The notes beneath the pieces are model-generated. The model was given only the letters and a program-made list of their open reading frames with translations. It made no database searches and was not told where the DNA came from. A stretch of 64,000 nt of DNA from Clostridia bacterium UC5.1-2E3 (GTDB lineage: Bacteria > Bacillota > Clostridia > Lachnospirales > Lachnospiraceae), in the NCBI GenBank assembly GCA_001304875.1, contig BBZO01000010.1:1-64000 (forward strand), in the 5' to 3' direction. The position numbers and the translations under genes were made by a program. Below are positions 1-11,761 of the stretch, in pieces; the first letter of the stretch is position 1; each line of letters starts with the position of its first letter.

Positions 1-2362
1 AACAAGTGGAAAAATCAGTTTGAGCGTCATGTGAAGCGCGGCGAACACGGCATCACCATCATCGCACCCACGCCGTTCAAGAAAAAAATTGAGGAACAGA
101 AGCTGGACCCGGACACCAAGGCTCCCATCCTGGACGCGGAGGGCAAGGCGGTCATGGAGGAACGGGAGGTTGAAATTCCCATGTTCCGCCCGGTGAAGGT
201 GTTCGATGTGAGCCAGACCGACGGGAAACCGCTGCCGGAGCTGGCGTCCACCCTTTCCGGGAGTGTCCAGAACTACGAGGCTTTCATGGAGGCCCTGCGC
301 CGGTCCGCGCCGGTTCCGCTCTCCGTGGAGCCGATGGCCGCCAACATGGACGGGTATTTCTCGCCGGACCAGCAGCGCATCGCCATCCGGGCAGGCATGA
401 GCGAGGTGCAGACCGTTTCCGCCGCCGTCCATGAGATCGCCCACAGTAAACTGCATAACTACGCCCAGGTCCAGGAGGAAGCGGCCAGGGCCGGTGACAA
501 GGAGCCGCCCAAGAAGAAAGACCGCAACACCGAGGAGGTGGAGGCCGAGAGCATTTCCTACGCGGTTTGCCAGTATTACGGTATCCAGACCGGCGAGAAC
601 AGCTTCGGCTACATCGCCAACTGGAGCCAGGGTAAGGAGCTGCCGGAGTTGCGGGCCAGTTTGGAGACCATCAACAAGGCGGCCGGGGAACTGATCGCGG
701 ACATTGACCGGCATTATAAGGTTATCTGCAAGGAGCGCGGCATTGACCTGACCGCTGCCCCGGAACCGCAGCGGGACCCTATCGAGCAGTTGGCAGCCGA
801 CATCGACCAGTTTTCTTTTGACTATAATACCTATGAATACCGGGATCAGGTGGACAATCGGGAGGATGCGCTGCGGGAACTGACCGCTACGCTCCGCGGC
901 GGGGATGTCAACAGTGTTCGGGACTGGCTCCAGGAATTTGCCGATGAAAATGGACCTGGAGAAGCGGCCACAAAAGCTGCCGAGCTGTTGGAACGCCTGG
1001 ATCAGCTGGTGCCGGAACCTGACCCCAACCTTGTGAAAATGGCGGATGAAGCGATGGCGATGGGCGTAGATACTGCGTGGAACTCCGATAAGGAATTCCC
1101 GGTATCCTTCGATACTGAAACCACCCCGCCCAGCGCCGAAGCCCAGGAGGCCCTGTTGCTGGTTGACGATACCACCTATCTTCATGTTCAGCCTGCGACA
1201 CCGGCTGGGACTACACGCTCTACGATGTGGCGACCATGAAGCAGCTGGACGGCGGCCAGCTGGACGCGCCGGAGCTGCCCCTGTCCACCGCCGCGCTGAA
1301 AATCTGCGAGATGCACGGGATGGGCGGCCAGACCATTCAGTATGCGCCGCTGTCCATAATCGAGACCTTGCAGGAGGCGGCTGTCCAGCAGATGCAGACC
1401 GAGGCCAAGGCCGCCGCCCCGGAAACTACCCAGCTGCCGGACGCCCCGGAACAGCATCTGGACGAATATCCCATGCCGGACCCGGCGCTGACCCAGGACG
1501 ATTTGGAAAAGTGCGGCTACATGGACGGGGACCTTCTGCCCCTTTCCAAAGAACGCGCCTATGAGCTGATGGAGCGCGACCTGACCGTTTATATCGTCCA
1601 GCAGGGTGAGAATCCGGCGATGGCTTTTGATACCACCGACCTGGACGCCCATGACGGGATCTTCGCCGTCACCCGCGAGGAATGGGAGGAAAGCCCGGCT
1701 TTCGATGCCCAGGTCAAGGAGCGCATGGACCACCAGCAGGAACGGGAGCAGGCGTTCCTCGACCACAAGGGCGATTGCTTTGCCATTTATCAGGTGAAGC
1801 ACACCGACGAGCTGCGGGACATCCGCTATGAGGGGCTGGAATGGATCAAGTCCATCGGGCAGACGGTGCAGCGGGACAATTATGATCTGGTCTACACCGC
1901 GCCGCTGGCCCCCGGCGACTTGAAAGGCAGCGTGCTGGATAATCTTGAATACCGCTTCAACAACGAACACCCCACCGACTACCGCCACCCGTCTATGAGC
2001 GTCAGCGACATCGTTGCCATCAAGCGGGACGGCAAGGTATCCTGTCATTACTGCGACAGCTTTGGCTTTGCCGAGGTTCCCGGCTTCCTGCCGGACAACC
2101 CGCTGAAAAATACGGAGATGGCCGTGGAGGATGACTACGGCATGATCGACGGTATCATCAACAACGGCCCCAAGGAGCAGACGGTGGCCCAGCTGGAACA
2201 GCAGGCCCGTAGCGGCCAGCCCATTTCCCTGATGGACCTGGCTGCCGCCGCCCACCGGGAGGACCGGGACAAGAAGAAATCCGTCGTGGAGCAGCTGAAA
2301 AGCCAGCCCAAACCCGAACATAAAAAGACAGCGCCCAAAAGAGCGCGGAAAGGGAGATCTGA
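1..2362 (+). CDS. ArdC/YodL domain ICE protein (5' partial, one internal frameshift)
   Basis: The frame is open from base 1, so the start is upstream. The N-terminal part reads like an ArdC-type single-stranded-DNA-binding/antirestriction segment followed by a metallopeptidase-like HEIAH (HExxH) motif near base 433-447. The C-terminal half (about 1560-2150) is a YodL-type domain common in clostridial conjugative elements. One C appears lost near 1194, where the frame moves from the first to the second half. Near 2338 an A appears lost from AAAAA; restoring it ends the protein at TGA 2360-2362, two bases before the next gene, instead of fusing to it. Role inferred: protection of incoming single-stranded DNA during conjugation. 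The fold is recognised; the function is not shown here. Confidence 0.8.
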
Positions 2363-2363
2363 T

Positions 2364-2579
2364 ATGAACGCTTTGACCTTTGAGGAAACCAACCTGCTGT
2401 GCATCTACAACCCCGGCACCCGCCAGGGGGCCATCGAGGCCCTGACTGAGATGCGCGGCCACTTGCAGGCGGACGAGACCGGGCTGCTGGCCCTGACCGA
2501 CAGCACCCTCGCCAAGCTGCGCACTATGACCGACGCCGAGTTTGACGAGCTGGAGCTGTACCCGGATTTTGACGAGTAA
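2364..2579 (+). CDS. Transposon-transfer assisting family protein (TTRAP)
   Basis: A 71-residue acidic protein beginning MNALTFEETNLLCIYNPGTR, which matches my memory of the TTRAP family (C. difficile CD1104.2 type) found only in conjugative transposons. ATG 2364 has a GAAAGGGA ribosome-binding site at about 2348-2355. In the raw sequence the upstream reading frame runs into it without a stop. This is best explained by one lost A upstream, because restoring it gives a normal stop just before this ATG. Its position between the YodL protein and the helicase is usual for the family. Molecular function is unknown. Confidence 0.85.
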   Translation: MNALTFEETNLLCIYNPGTRQGAIEALTEMRGHLQADETGLLALTDSTLAKLRTMTDAEFDELELYPDFDE

Positions 2580-2598
2580 CCCACTGTTTTAACCAGCC

Positions 2599-2630
2599 GG
2601 GGCGGCCGCCGTGCCGCCCCATTTTCATAT
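2599..2630 (+). terminator. GC-rich hairpin after TTRAP
   Basis: An 8-bp stem GGGGCGGC (2599-2606) pairs with GCCGCCCC (2613-2620), followed by ATTTTCAT. The short, interrupted T run makes it a weak terminator or attenuator rather than a full stop before the helicase gene. Confidence 0.5.
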
Positions 2631-2654
2631 CCGAATGAAGGGAGGATAGAACCC

Positions 2655-5600
2655 ATGCCAACCAAAGCAGAACAATATGCGCAGATGGCCGACCAGGTGG
2701 CGCGGCAGCTCACCGGCAGCTGGCAAGAGTGGGCGGGCTTTCTCACCACCGCCGCCCGGCTTTACAAATATCCGTTCCATGAGCAGCTGATGATCTACGC
2801 CCAGCGCCCGGATGCCACCGCCTGCGCCGAGTACGACCTGTGGAACAACCGCATGGGCCGGTATGTGCGGCGCGGGTCCAAGGGCATCGCCCTGGTAGAT
2901 GATTCCGGGGACCGGCCCCGGCTGCGGTATGTGTTTGATATTTCCGACACCGGCACCCGTGAACACTCCCGCACCCCCTGGCTGTGGACGATGAACGAAG
3001 AACACACCGCGCCGGTCATGGCGATGCTGGAGGGCAACTATGGTGTGGGCGGCGAAGAACTGCCCCAGCAGCTGGCCGATGTGGCCGCCGGTCTGGCGGA
3101 AGAATACTGGACGGATCACCGGCAGGACATTCTCTATATCGTTGACGGTTCCTTTTTGGAGGAGTACGATGAAGAAAACATCGGGATGCAGTTCAAATCC
3201 GCCGCCACGGTCAGTATCGCCTACGCCCTGATGTCCCGCTGCGGGCTGGAGCCGGAGCAGTATTTCAGCCATGAGGATTTCATGGCGATCTTCGACTTCA
3301 ACACCCCCGCCACCGTGGGGGCGCTGGGCACAGCGGTCAGCCAGATAAACCAGCAGGTGCTGCGGCAGATCGGCGTCACCATCCAGAACTATGAGCGCGC
3401 CAAGAGCGCGGAAAGGAGTGCCACACATGGAGATCAACCTGACTTACACGAGGAACGGCGATTATCTGATCCCCGACCTGAAGCTGTCCGAACAGCCGGA
3501 GAAGCCCCTGGGCAAGTACGGCAGGATGAGGAAAGCGTACCTGAAAGAACACCGGCCCATCCTCTACAACCAGCTGCTGATGAGCGAGAAGCTGTACCCG
3601 CACCTTCGGGAGATCGACGAGACCGCGAACAGCCGTCTGGAGCAGATGATGCCCCGGCTGGCAGAGTCGGCGGGCGCGACAGAGGCGCTGAAAGCCCGCG
3701 ACCCGATGGCCTGGGTGGGCCTGATGAACACCTGCAAGGCCCAGGCGGAGGAGATCCTGCTGGCAGAACTTATCAACAGCTGACCTTAAACCTGTTCCTC
3801 TCCGAAGCGGAACAAATCCAGAATATCGACGAAGCAGAGAGTGTGAAAACGCCTCTGCTTTTTCTATGTCCAAGCCCGCTGCGCAGGCGGAACCCGCGCG
3901 CCGGGCGCTGACCCAGGCGGAGATCGACGCCGCCATCCAGGAATGGAACGGCAAGATCGAGAGCAAGCGCGCAGTCGTGCGCTACATGAAGGACCACGCC
4001 CGTGAAAAGGACACCGCCGCCTGGCTGCGGCAGGAGTACGGCGATGACCTCCCGGCCCTGCCTGTGACGGTGGACGGCGCGGCGTGCGATGTGCCCTGGC
4101 CCAAGGTGCAGCGCCGGATCGCACAGCTCATCAAGGAAGATCGGTTTTACACCGAGGCGGAGCAGGACCGTTTTGACAACATCGACCCCATCGCCATCCG
4201 GGAGGTCCTGGCCGAGCGCGGGATCGTGAACGGCCAGGTGGTGGACCCGGAAAAGCTGGACAACGACCCGTTCATCCAGCAGGTCATGCGGGATGTGGAG
4301 GCCGTCGCGGCAGAAGAACAGGCCGAGGCCGCATCGAAGCCGCCTGTGCCGGACTTATCCGGCCAGCCCGTCACCCGCGAGGGAGACACCCTCACCATCG
4401 GCAGCGGTGAACCCACCCATGAGATCGACATCACGGTGTCGGACGAGGAATATGCCGCTATCCGGGGCACTATCCCGGAGCGCACCTCTTACGACTCGTC
4501 CGCCCCGGTCTACAACATGGGCGATACCGTCTATCTGGATGACCGCGCCCACCAGATCACCGAACTGCGGGAAGATACGGTGCAGCTGCTGCCCACCGGC
4601 ATGAGCTATCCCATCTACCGGGCCGAGAGCCGGGAGCGGTTCGAGCAGCTTCTGCGGGCAGACAACCGCAACGACTTTTACACCGAGTTCCTGCCTGTCA
4701 ACCCCGACACGGCGGACCAGGACCTGCGGGACGTACTGGTCCACGGCCTCATCGGTGCGCCGGACAAGGCGGAGCTTTCCGAACTGCTGCGCACCGGCAA
4801 GAGCAACCGGGAGGTCGCCTGTGGCTGAGCCGGGCCTATCCTGACATCATCGAGACGATGGAGCTGGAGACCGGCGACACCGCCGACTACCGCACCATAC
4901 CCGAAGGCATTGAGCTGGAAGTGCTGGACGCGGACGAAAAACGGCTGGCCATGCTGTTCTTCCGCTGGGATGAGGTCGCGCCGCTGCTGCGCGGGCTATA
5001 TGCCCGCCAGCTGGACGGCTTTGTGCAGGAGCAGGATGAACCGTATATGGAAGCCCCTGCCGACGTGGAAGAACCTGCCGAAACCGCCAAGCCCATTGAA
5101 GAAGCCGCCGAGGCACCGGCGTTCCACTCCGAGACGGTGGCCGTCTACCCCGGCGACAAAAACGGACTTCCCTATGACGTGGTGGTGGAACGGCTGCACG
5201 TTGACCGGCCGGAACACACGCCGCCCGAACAGCGTCCGCCTGAGAATTTCCGCATTCTGGACGATGACCTGGGGAAAGGCGGGCCAAAGGAAAAGTTCTG
5301 GCGCAACATCAAAGCAATCGCTACACTGAAGCAGATCGAGCAGGAAAATCGCTATGCCACCCCAGAAGAACAGCATATTCTCTCACAATATGTAGGCTGG
5401 GGCGGCGTGGCGGATGCCTTTGACCCGGACAAACCCGCGTGGGCCGCCGAGTATGCGGAGCTGAAAGAACTGCTGACCCCGGAGGAATACGCTGCGGCCA
5501 GGGCTTCCACCCTCAATGCCCACTACACCAGCCTACCGTTATCCGAGCCGTTTATGAAGCTGTGGAGCAGATGGGCTTTCGTACCGGCAACATTCTGGAA

Positions 5601-8600
5601 CCGTCCTGCGGCGTGGGCAATTTCTTTGGGATGCTGCCGGAGAGCATGACCGAGAGCCGTCTGTACGGCGTGGAGCTGGATTCTATCAGCGGCCGGATTG
5701 CTAAACAGCTCTACCCCAAGGCCGACATCACCGTGGCGGGCTTCGAGACCACCGACCGGCGGGACTTCTATGACCTTGCCATCGGCAACGTCCCTTTCGG
5801 CCAGTATCAGGTGAACGACAAAGCCTACAACAAGCTGGGCTTCAACATTCACAACTACTTCTTTGCCAAGCGCTGGACCAAGTGCGGCCGGGCGGCGTGG
5901 TGGCTTTCGTTACCAGCCGCTATACAATGGACGCCAAGGATTCCACCGTGCGCCGGTATTTAGCCCAGCGGGCCGAGCTGCTGGGGGCCATCCGCCTGCC
6001 CAACAATGCCTTTCGCGCCAACGCCGGGACCGATGTGGTGTCCGACATCTTGTTTCTGCAAAAGCGGGACCGTCCGCTGGACATCGCCCCGGACTGGACC
6101 CAAACCGGCCGGACCGAGGAAGGCTTCACGGTCAACCAGTATTTTCTGGATCACCCGGAGATGGTGCTGGGCCGCCCTACCGCCGAAAGCACCCAATATG
6201 GCAAGCAGGACTATACCGTGGTCCCCATCGAGGGGCTGGAGCTGGCCGACCAGCTGCACGATGCTGTGAAGTACATTCGCGGCACCTATCAGGAGTCCGC
6301 ACTGCCAGAGCTGGGCGAGGGCGAGGACATCGACGAATCCCTCCCGGCTGACCCCAATGTAAAGAATTACTCCTACACGGTGGTGGACGGCGCGGTGTAC
6401 TTCCGGGAAAACAGCCGCATGGTGCGTCCCGACCTGAACGCCACCGCCGAAGCCCGCGTCAAAGGGCTGGTGGGGCTGCGGGACTGTGTGCAGCGCCTCA
6501 TCGACCTGGAGATGGACGCCGCCGCGCCGGATGCCGACATTCGGGCGCAGATGGCCGAGTTGAACCGCCGCTATGACGATTTCTCCGCCAAGCACGGACT
6601 TATCAATGACCGGGCGAACCGGCTGGCCTTTGCCGATGACAGCAGCTATTACCTGCTCTGCGCGCTGGAGGTACTGGACGAGGATGACCGGTTGGAGCGC
6701 AAGGCAGATATGTTCACCAAGCGCACGATTAAGCCCCATGAGGCCGTCACCGCCGTAGACACGGCCAGCGAGGCGCTGGCGGTCTCCATTTCGGAGAAAG
6801 CCTGCGTGGACATGGCCTATATGGAACAGCTCACCGGCAAAACCGGCGAGGAACTGGCCGCTGAACTGCGGGGCGTGATTTTCCGCCTGCCCGGCCCGGT
6901 GCCGGAGGGCGAACGGCCCCAATACGTCACGGCGGACGAGTACCTGTCCGGCAACGTGCGCCGGAAGCTGCGCCAGGCCCAACGGGCTGCGGAGCAGGAC
7001 CCGGCCTTTGCGGTCAACGTGGAGGCCCTGACCGCCGCCCAGCCCAAAGACCTGGACGCTTCCGAGATCGAGGTGCGGCTGGGGGCAACGTGGATCGACA
7101 AGGAGTACATCCAGCAATTCATGTATGAGACCTTCGACACGCCCTTTTACCTCCAGCGCAGCATTGAAGTCCACTATACCCCTTTACGGCGGAGTGGCAG
7201 ATCTCCGGCAAAAATGTCGTGGGGCAAAACAACGTGGCCGCCTATTCGACCTACGGGACCGGCCGCGCCAACGCCTATAAAATCCTCGAAGATTCCCTCA
7301 ATCTGCGGGATGTGCGTATCTACGACACCGTGGAGGACGCGGACGGCAAGGAGCGCCGGGTGCTGAACGCCAAGGAAACCACCCTGGCCGCGCAAAAGCA
7401 GCAGGCCATCCGGGATGCTTTCCGCGACTGGATTTGGCGTGACCCGGAGCGTCGGCAGGCGCTGGTACGCCAGTACAACGAGGAAATGAACGCCACCCGG
7501 CCACGCGAATATGATGGCAGTCACATTGTTTTTGGCGGCATGAACCCGGCCATCACCCTGCGGGAACACCAGAAAAACGCCATCGCCCATGTGCTGTACG
7601 GCGGTAACACGCTGTTGGCCCACGAGGTGGGCGCTGGCAAGACGTTTGAAATGGTGGGGGCCGCGATGGAGGCCAAGCGGCTGGGTCTGTGCCAGAAATC
7701 CCTCTTTGTGGTGCCCAACCACTTGACCGAACAGTGGCTTCGGAGTTCCTGCGGCTGTATCCGTCCGCCAAAATTCTTGTTACGACCAAAAAGGACTTTG
7801 AGAAGCACAACCGCAAGAAGTTCTGCGCCCGCATCGCCACCGGCGACTACGACGCCATCATCATGGGTCATTCCCAGTTCGAGAAAATCCCCATCAGCAA
7901 GGAACGCCAGGAGCGGCTGCTGCATGAGCAGATTTGGGAAATCACCGAGGCATCGCCGAGGTGGAGGCCAGCGGCGGCGAGCGGTTCACCGTCAAGCAGC
8001 TGGAACGCACCAAAAAATCTCTGGAAGCACGGCTGGAAAAATTGCAGGCCGAGGGCCGCAAGGACGATGTGGTGACCTTTGAACAGCTGGGCGTAGACCG
8101 GCTGTTCGTGGACGAGGCGCACAACTACAAAAATCTGTTCTTATATACGAAGATGCGTAACGTGGCGGGCCTCTCCACGACGGACGCGCAGAAATCCTCG
8201 GATATGTTCGCCAAGTGCCGCTACATGCACGAGATCACCGGCGGCCGGGGCGTCATCTTTGCCACCGGCACGCCGGTTTCCAACTCCATGACCGAGCTTT
8301 ACACCATGCAGCGGTATCTCCAATATGACCGCCTGCAAGAGCTGGGCATGGCCCACTTTGACTGCTGGGCGTCCCGCTTTGGCGAGACCGTGACGGCGTT
8401 GGAGCTGGCCCCGGAGGCACCGGCTACCGGGCGCGCACCCGCTTCTCCAAGTTTTTCAACCTGCCGGAGCTGATGAATCTCTTTAAGGAGATCGCGGACA
8501 TCAAAACCGCCGACCAGCTGCACCTGCCTACGCCCCAGGTGGAGTACCACAACATCGTGGCCCAGCCCACCGAGCAGCAGCAGGAAATGGTAAAGGCGCT

Positions 8601-10148
8601 CTCGGAGCGCGCTTCCCTGGTACACAGCGGTACGGTAGACCCGTCCCAGGACAATATGCTCAAGATCACCAGCGACGGGCGCAAGCTGGGGCTGGACCAG
8701 CGGATTATCAACCAGCTGCTGCCGGATGAGCCGGGCACCAAGGTCAATCAGTGCGTGGACAATATCATGCAGATTTGGCGGGACGGCGAGGCTGACAAGC
8801 TGACCCAGCTGGTGTTCTGCGACATCTCCACGCCCCAGGCCCGGCCCGCCAAAAAGGTAGCCAAGGCGCTGGACAACCCGACCCTCCATGCTTTGGAGGA
8901 CGCGGTGCCGCTGGATGAGCCGGAACCAGCCTTTACGGTCTATGAGGATATTCGGCAAAAGCTCATCGCCCGGGGCGTACCCGCCGAGCAGATCGCCTTT
9001 ATCCATGAGGCCAACACCGAGGTGCGCAAAAAGGAGCTGTTCTCCAAGGTCCGCACCGGCCAGGTGCGCGTCCTGCTGGGCAGCACGGCCAAAATGGGCG
9101 CGGGCACCAACGTGCAGGATCGGCTGGTGGCGCTCCATGACCTGGACTGCCCCTGGCGGCCCGGCGACCTGGCCCAGCGAAAGGGGCGCATTGAGCGCCA
9201 GGCAACCAGAACGAGACCGTCCATGTGTACCGATACGTCACGGAGGGGACTTTCGATGCCTACCTCTGGCAGACGGTGGAAAACAAACAGAAATTCATCA
9301 GCCAGATTATGACCTCCAAATCGCCGGTGAGAAGCTGCGACGATGTGGACGAAACGGCGCTGTCCTTTGCCGAGATCAAGGCGCTGTGCGCCGGGGACCC
9401 GCGCATCAAGGAGCGCATGGACCTGGATGTGGACGTGGCGCGGTTAAAGCTGATGAAAGCCGACCACCAGAGCAAGCAGTACCGTCTGGAGGACCAGCTG
9501 CTCAAAACCTTCCCGGAGGAGATCGAGAAAAACAAGGCTTTATCGCCGGACTGGAAGCGGATATGAAAACGCTGGCGGAACACCCGCACCCGGAGGACGG
9601 CTTTGCCGGGATGGAAGTCCGTGGCGACGCCCTCACCGACAAAGAGAACGCCGGAGCGGCGCTGCTGGACGCCTGCAAGGAGGTCAAAGGGGCCGACCCG
9701 GTGCCGGTGGGCAGTTACCGGGGCTTCGCTATGTCGGTGTCGTTTGACGCTTTCCGGCAGGAGTATATGCTCCTGCTGAAAGGCCAGATGACCCACCGGG
9801 CGACGCTGGGCACAGACCCCCGCGCAATCTCACCCGTATCGACAATGCGCTCAGTCAGATGCCCCAGCGGCTGGAGGCGGTGAAGAACCAGCTGGACAAT
9901 CTCTACCAGCAGCAGGCCGCCGCCAAGGCGGAGGTGGGCAAGCCCTTCCCCCAGGAGCAGGAACTGCGGGACAAATCCGCCCGGCTGGCCGAGCTGGACG
10001 TACTGCTGAACATGGACGCTGGGGCCGCCCTGCGCCGGAAGCGGTGCTTGCCAAGAGCAGCCGCCCCTCGGTGCTGGAGGGTCTGAAACGCCCGGTGCCG
10101 CGCAATCCCGAAAAGAAACCCAAACACCACGAACAGGAGGTGCGATAA
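2655..10148 (+). CDS. Giant DNA methyltransferase / SNF2-type helicase of conjugative element (12 apparent frameshifts)
   Basis: After correction the product is about 2501 residues, the usual size for this ICE protein. An N-terminal conserved domain (2655-3400) is followed by a disordered Arg/Pro/Gly-rich linker (3410-3780), a methyltransferase with motif I-like [10 protein letters not shown] (about 5598) and catalytic GNVPFG (about 5784), then an SNF2-like helicase. The helicase shows Walker [12 protein letters not shown] (about 7622), DEAH box VDEAHNYKN (about 8107), motif [12 protein letters not shown] (about 8269) and motif VI KGRIERQ (about 9181). Single-base losses fall near 3855, 4813, 5533, 5887, 7183, 7738, 7945, 8410, 9202, 9537, 9821 and 10025. 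Each restores known family sequence when one base is added, so the gene is probably intact in the organism. Inferred role: processing or protecting the element's DNA during transfer. Confidence 0.9.
3427..3783 (+). CDS. tnpV: TnpV family protein encoded inside the helicase gene in another frame
   Basis: A 118-residue protein with the family hallmarks [27 protein letters not shown] and a conserved C-terminal [15 protein letters not shown] 3427 is preceded by GGAAAGGAG at about 3410-3418. The whole gene lies within the linker of the helicase/methyltransferase, in the +1 frame relative to it, and both frames stay open. TnpV is an accessory protein of clostridial transposons with no known biochemical role. 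I see no frameshift in it, unlike the surrounding gene. Confidence 0.8.
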   Translation: MEINLTYTRNGDYLIPDLKLSEQPEKPLGKYGRMRKAYLKEHRPILYNQLLMSEKLYPHLREIDETANSRLEQMMPRLAESAGATEALKARDPMAWVGLMNTCKAQAEEILLAELINS

Positions 10149-10149
10149 C

Positions 10150-11225
10150 ATGAATACTGACAAAAATACGGCCCTTTATGAGAAGATGGCCGCCGAGCAG
10201 GACAAGTTCCGGGACTGGCTGAAAAGCCAGCCCCCGGAGGAAATTCTAAAGCATACCTATGAGTACACGGTCCGAGAGGACATTTTGATGGCGATGGAGG
10301 AGCTGGACCTGCCACAAAGCCGGGCCGCCGCGCTGCTGGCGTCGCCCTCCCGTTGGCCGATGTCTACAAGGAGTTTTCTGACCGGGAGACTTCCTACATG
10401 GATGTGGTGCGGGACAGCATCGAGCAGCGGGCCGAGGCGGCGCTGGACGCCCAGCGGGAACTACCGCTCTACCGGCACGACGCTGCCCATGCCCGCGAAC
10501 AGGGCGACCTGGATTTGTACCGGGCGTCCCGCCGCGCCAATATCGCCTGCAAGGAGGCCATTGAGGCGTCCATTTCGGAACATTACCCGAACAACCGGCT
10601 GGACAAGGACGCGGTGCCCCAGGTGATCGAGCAGTTCGGCTATACCCGCACCCTCTATGTGCTGGCAAACACCGTGCAGCAGAAAGAGTGGGATGAGCGT
10701 TTCAGCCCGGCCAACAAGGCGTGGGCCAGGACGGTGGACATCCCGCCCAACCCGGACGGCTTTGGCGGCGAACGCAACCTGGACTTTGTGGTGGACAGCC
10801 ACTCCGGCCTGGTCGATTTGTTCTTGAGCCAGGCGCGGCAGGACTATCTGCGGCTCCAGCCGCTGACGCCAGAGGAAATCCGCGCCGAGGCCGCCCGGCT
10901 CTTGCAGGAGCTTCGTGCGCCGGATACGCCCAACAGCCCCCACGGCACCCACTACATGGCCCACGTTTCGCCGGACTTTCTGGCCCGCGCAGGCACCCAG
11001 GCCCACGACCAGCTGATGGCGCTGCTGCCGTTCCGCAGTCTGGCGATCACCGGCATGAAGGACCTGCCCGGCACCTATGTCACCATCCTGGCCAGTGAGG
11101 ACCGCTCCAAGGAGCTGCGTCAGCGCCGCCCCTCGGTCCGTCGCCAACTGAAACAGGAGCCGCGTCCCGCTGAAAAGCCGGAGAAAAAATCCCCCATCCA
11201 TAAGAAAAAGGAGCCGGAACGGTGA
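10150..11225 (+). CDS. DUF3848/DUF3849 ICE protein
   Basis: About 358 residues once one C lost near 10346 is restored (the frame changes between ALLASPS and LADVYKEFSDRE). It begins directly after the helicase stop (TAA 10146-10148, ATG 10150) and ends overlapping the MobC start. The N-terminal YEKMAAEQDKFRDWLKSQPP segment is typical of DUF3848 and the body of DUF3849, a pair found in Tn1549-like elements. The tail is rich in Lys, Pro and Glu. No enzymatic motif is evident; probably an accessory transfer protein. Confidence 0.75.
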
Positions 11226-11565
11226 GCGCCCCCAAGCGCAAGCGGGAGGTGCAGCTGAACTTCCGGGTCTCGCCGGAGGAACTGGCGCTGATCGAGCAGA
11301 AGATGGCCCAGCTGGGGACGAAGAACCGGGAAGCCTATCTGCGCAAGATGGCCCTGGACGGCTATGTGGTGCGCCTGGAACTGCCGGAGCTGAAGGAGCT
11401 GGTGTCCCTGATGCGCTATTCCAGCAATAACTTGAACCAGCTGGCCCGCCGTGCGCATGAAACCGGGCGCATTTACGACGCGACCTGGAGGATATAACCC
11501 GGCGGCAGGAGGCTTTGTGGGATGGGGTGCATCAGGTATTGACCCAGTTGGCAAAGCTGACGTGA
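11222..11565 (+). CDS. mobC: Relaxosome accessory protein MobC
   Basis: About 114 residues with a MobC-type core: a basic N-terminus, NFRVSPEELALIEQKMAQLG, and SNNLNQLARRAHETG. The GTG start at 11222 overlaps the upstream TGA (GTGA), indicating translational coupling. One G lost near 11480 would give the C-terminal DLEDITRRQEALWDGVHQV and a stop at 11563-11565. MobC binds oriT and helps the relaxase open the strand. The relaxase normally follows directly; here it is displaced about 5.6 kb by later insertions. Confidence 0.85.
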
Positions 11566-11589
11566 CAGGGGCATACGCCCCGGCTGTGA

Positions 11590-11636
11590 GGGAGGTCCGG
11601 CGCGTGCAGGCTGCATCGCCGGGCCTCCCTCTTTTT
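11590..11636 (+). terminator. Intrinsic terminator after mobC
   Basis: GGGAGGTCCGGCG (11590-11602) pairs with CGCCGGGCCTCCC (11617-11629, one bulge) and is followed by CTTTTT. It closes the helicase-DUF3849-MobC transcription unit. Confidence 0.75.
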
Positions 11637-11699
11637 GTGACACAAGAAAAAATAAACCCCCTGCTATGCAGGGGGAGGGAAGATCTTTAGATAAAAGAG

Positions 11700-11754
11700 C
11701 TCCTGTGCTAAAATAAAAGTAGGTCTGCAAACCACAAATATAAAAGCACAGGAG
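11700..11754 (+). promoter_or_regulatory. Hairpin that hides the tnpA ribosome-binding site
   Basis: CTCCTGTGCT (11700-11709) is the exact reverse complement of AGCACAGGAG (11745-11754), and the second arm contains most of the AGGAGG ribosome-binding site upstream of ATG 11762. In mRNA the site would be buried in a 10-bp helix. IS200 of Salmonella is known to restrain its transposase by a 5'-UTR hairpin; the same logic is inferred here. Confidence 0.7.
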
Positions 11755-11761
11755 GTCCAGA

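Noticed and set aside
5863-6351. Long Arg/Pro/Gly-rich frames overlapping the helicase and other GC-rich genes
   Set aside because: These are out-of-frame shadows of confirmed genes, with biased composition and no family features.
2655-10148. Helicase gene called a pseudogene
   Set aside because: Every break is a single-base indel beside intact family sequence, and all catalytic motifs are preserved.
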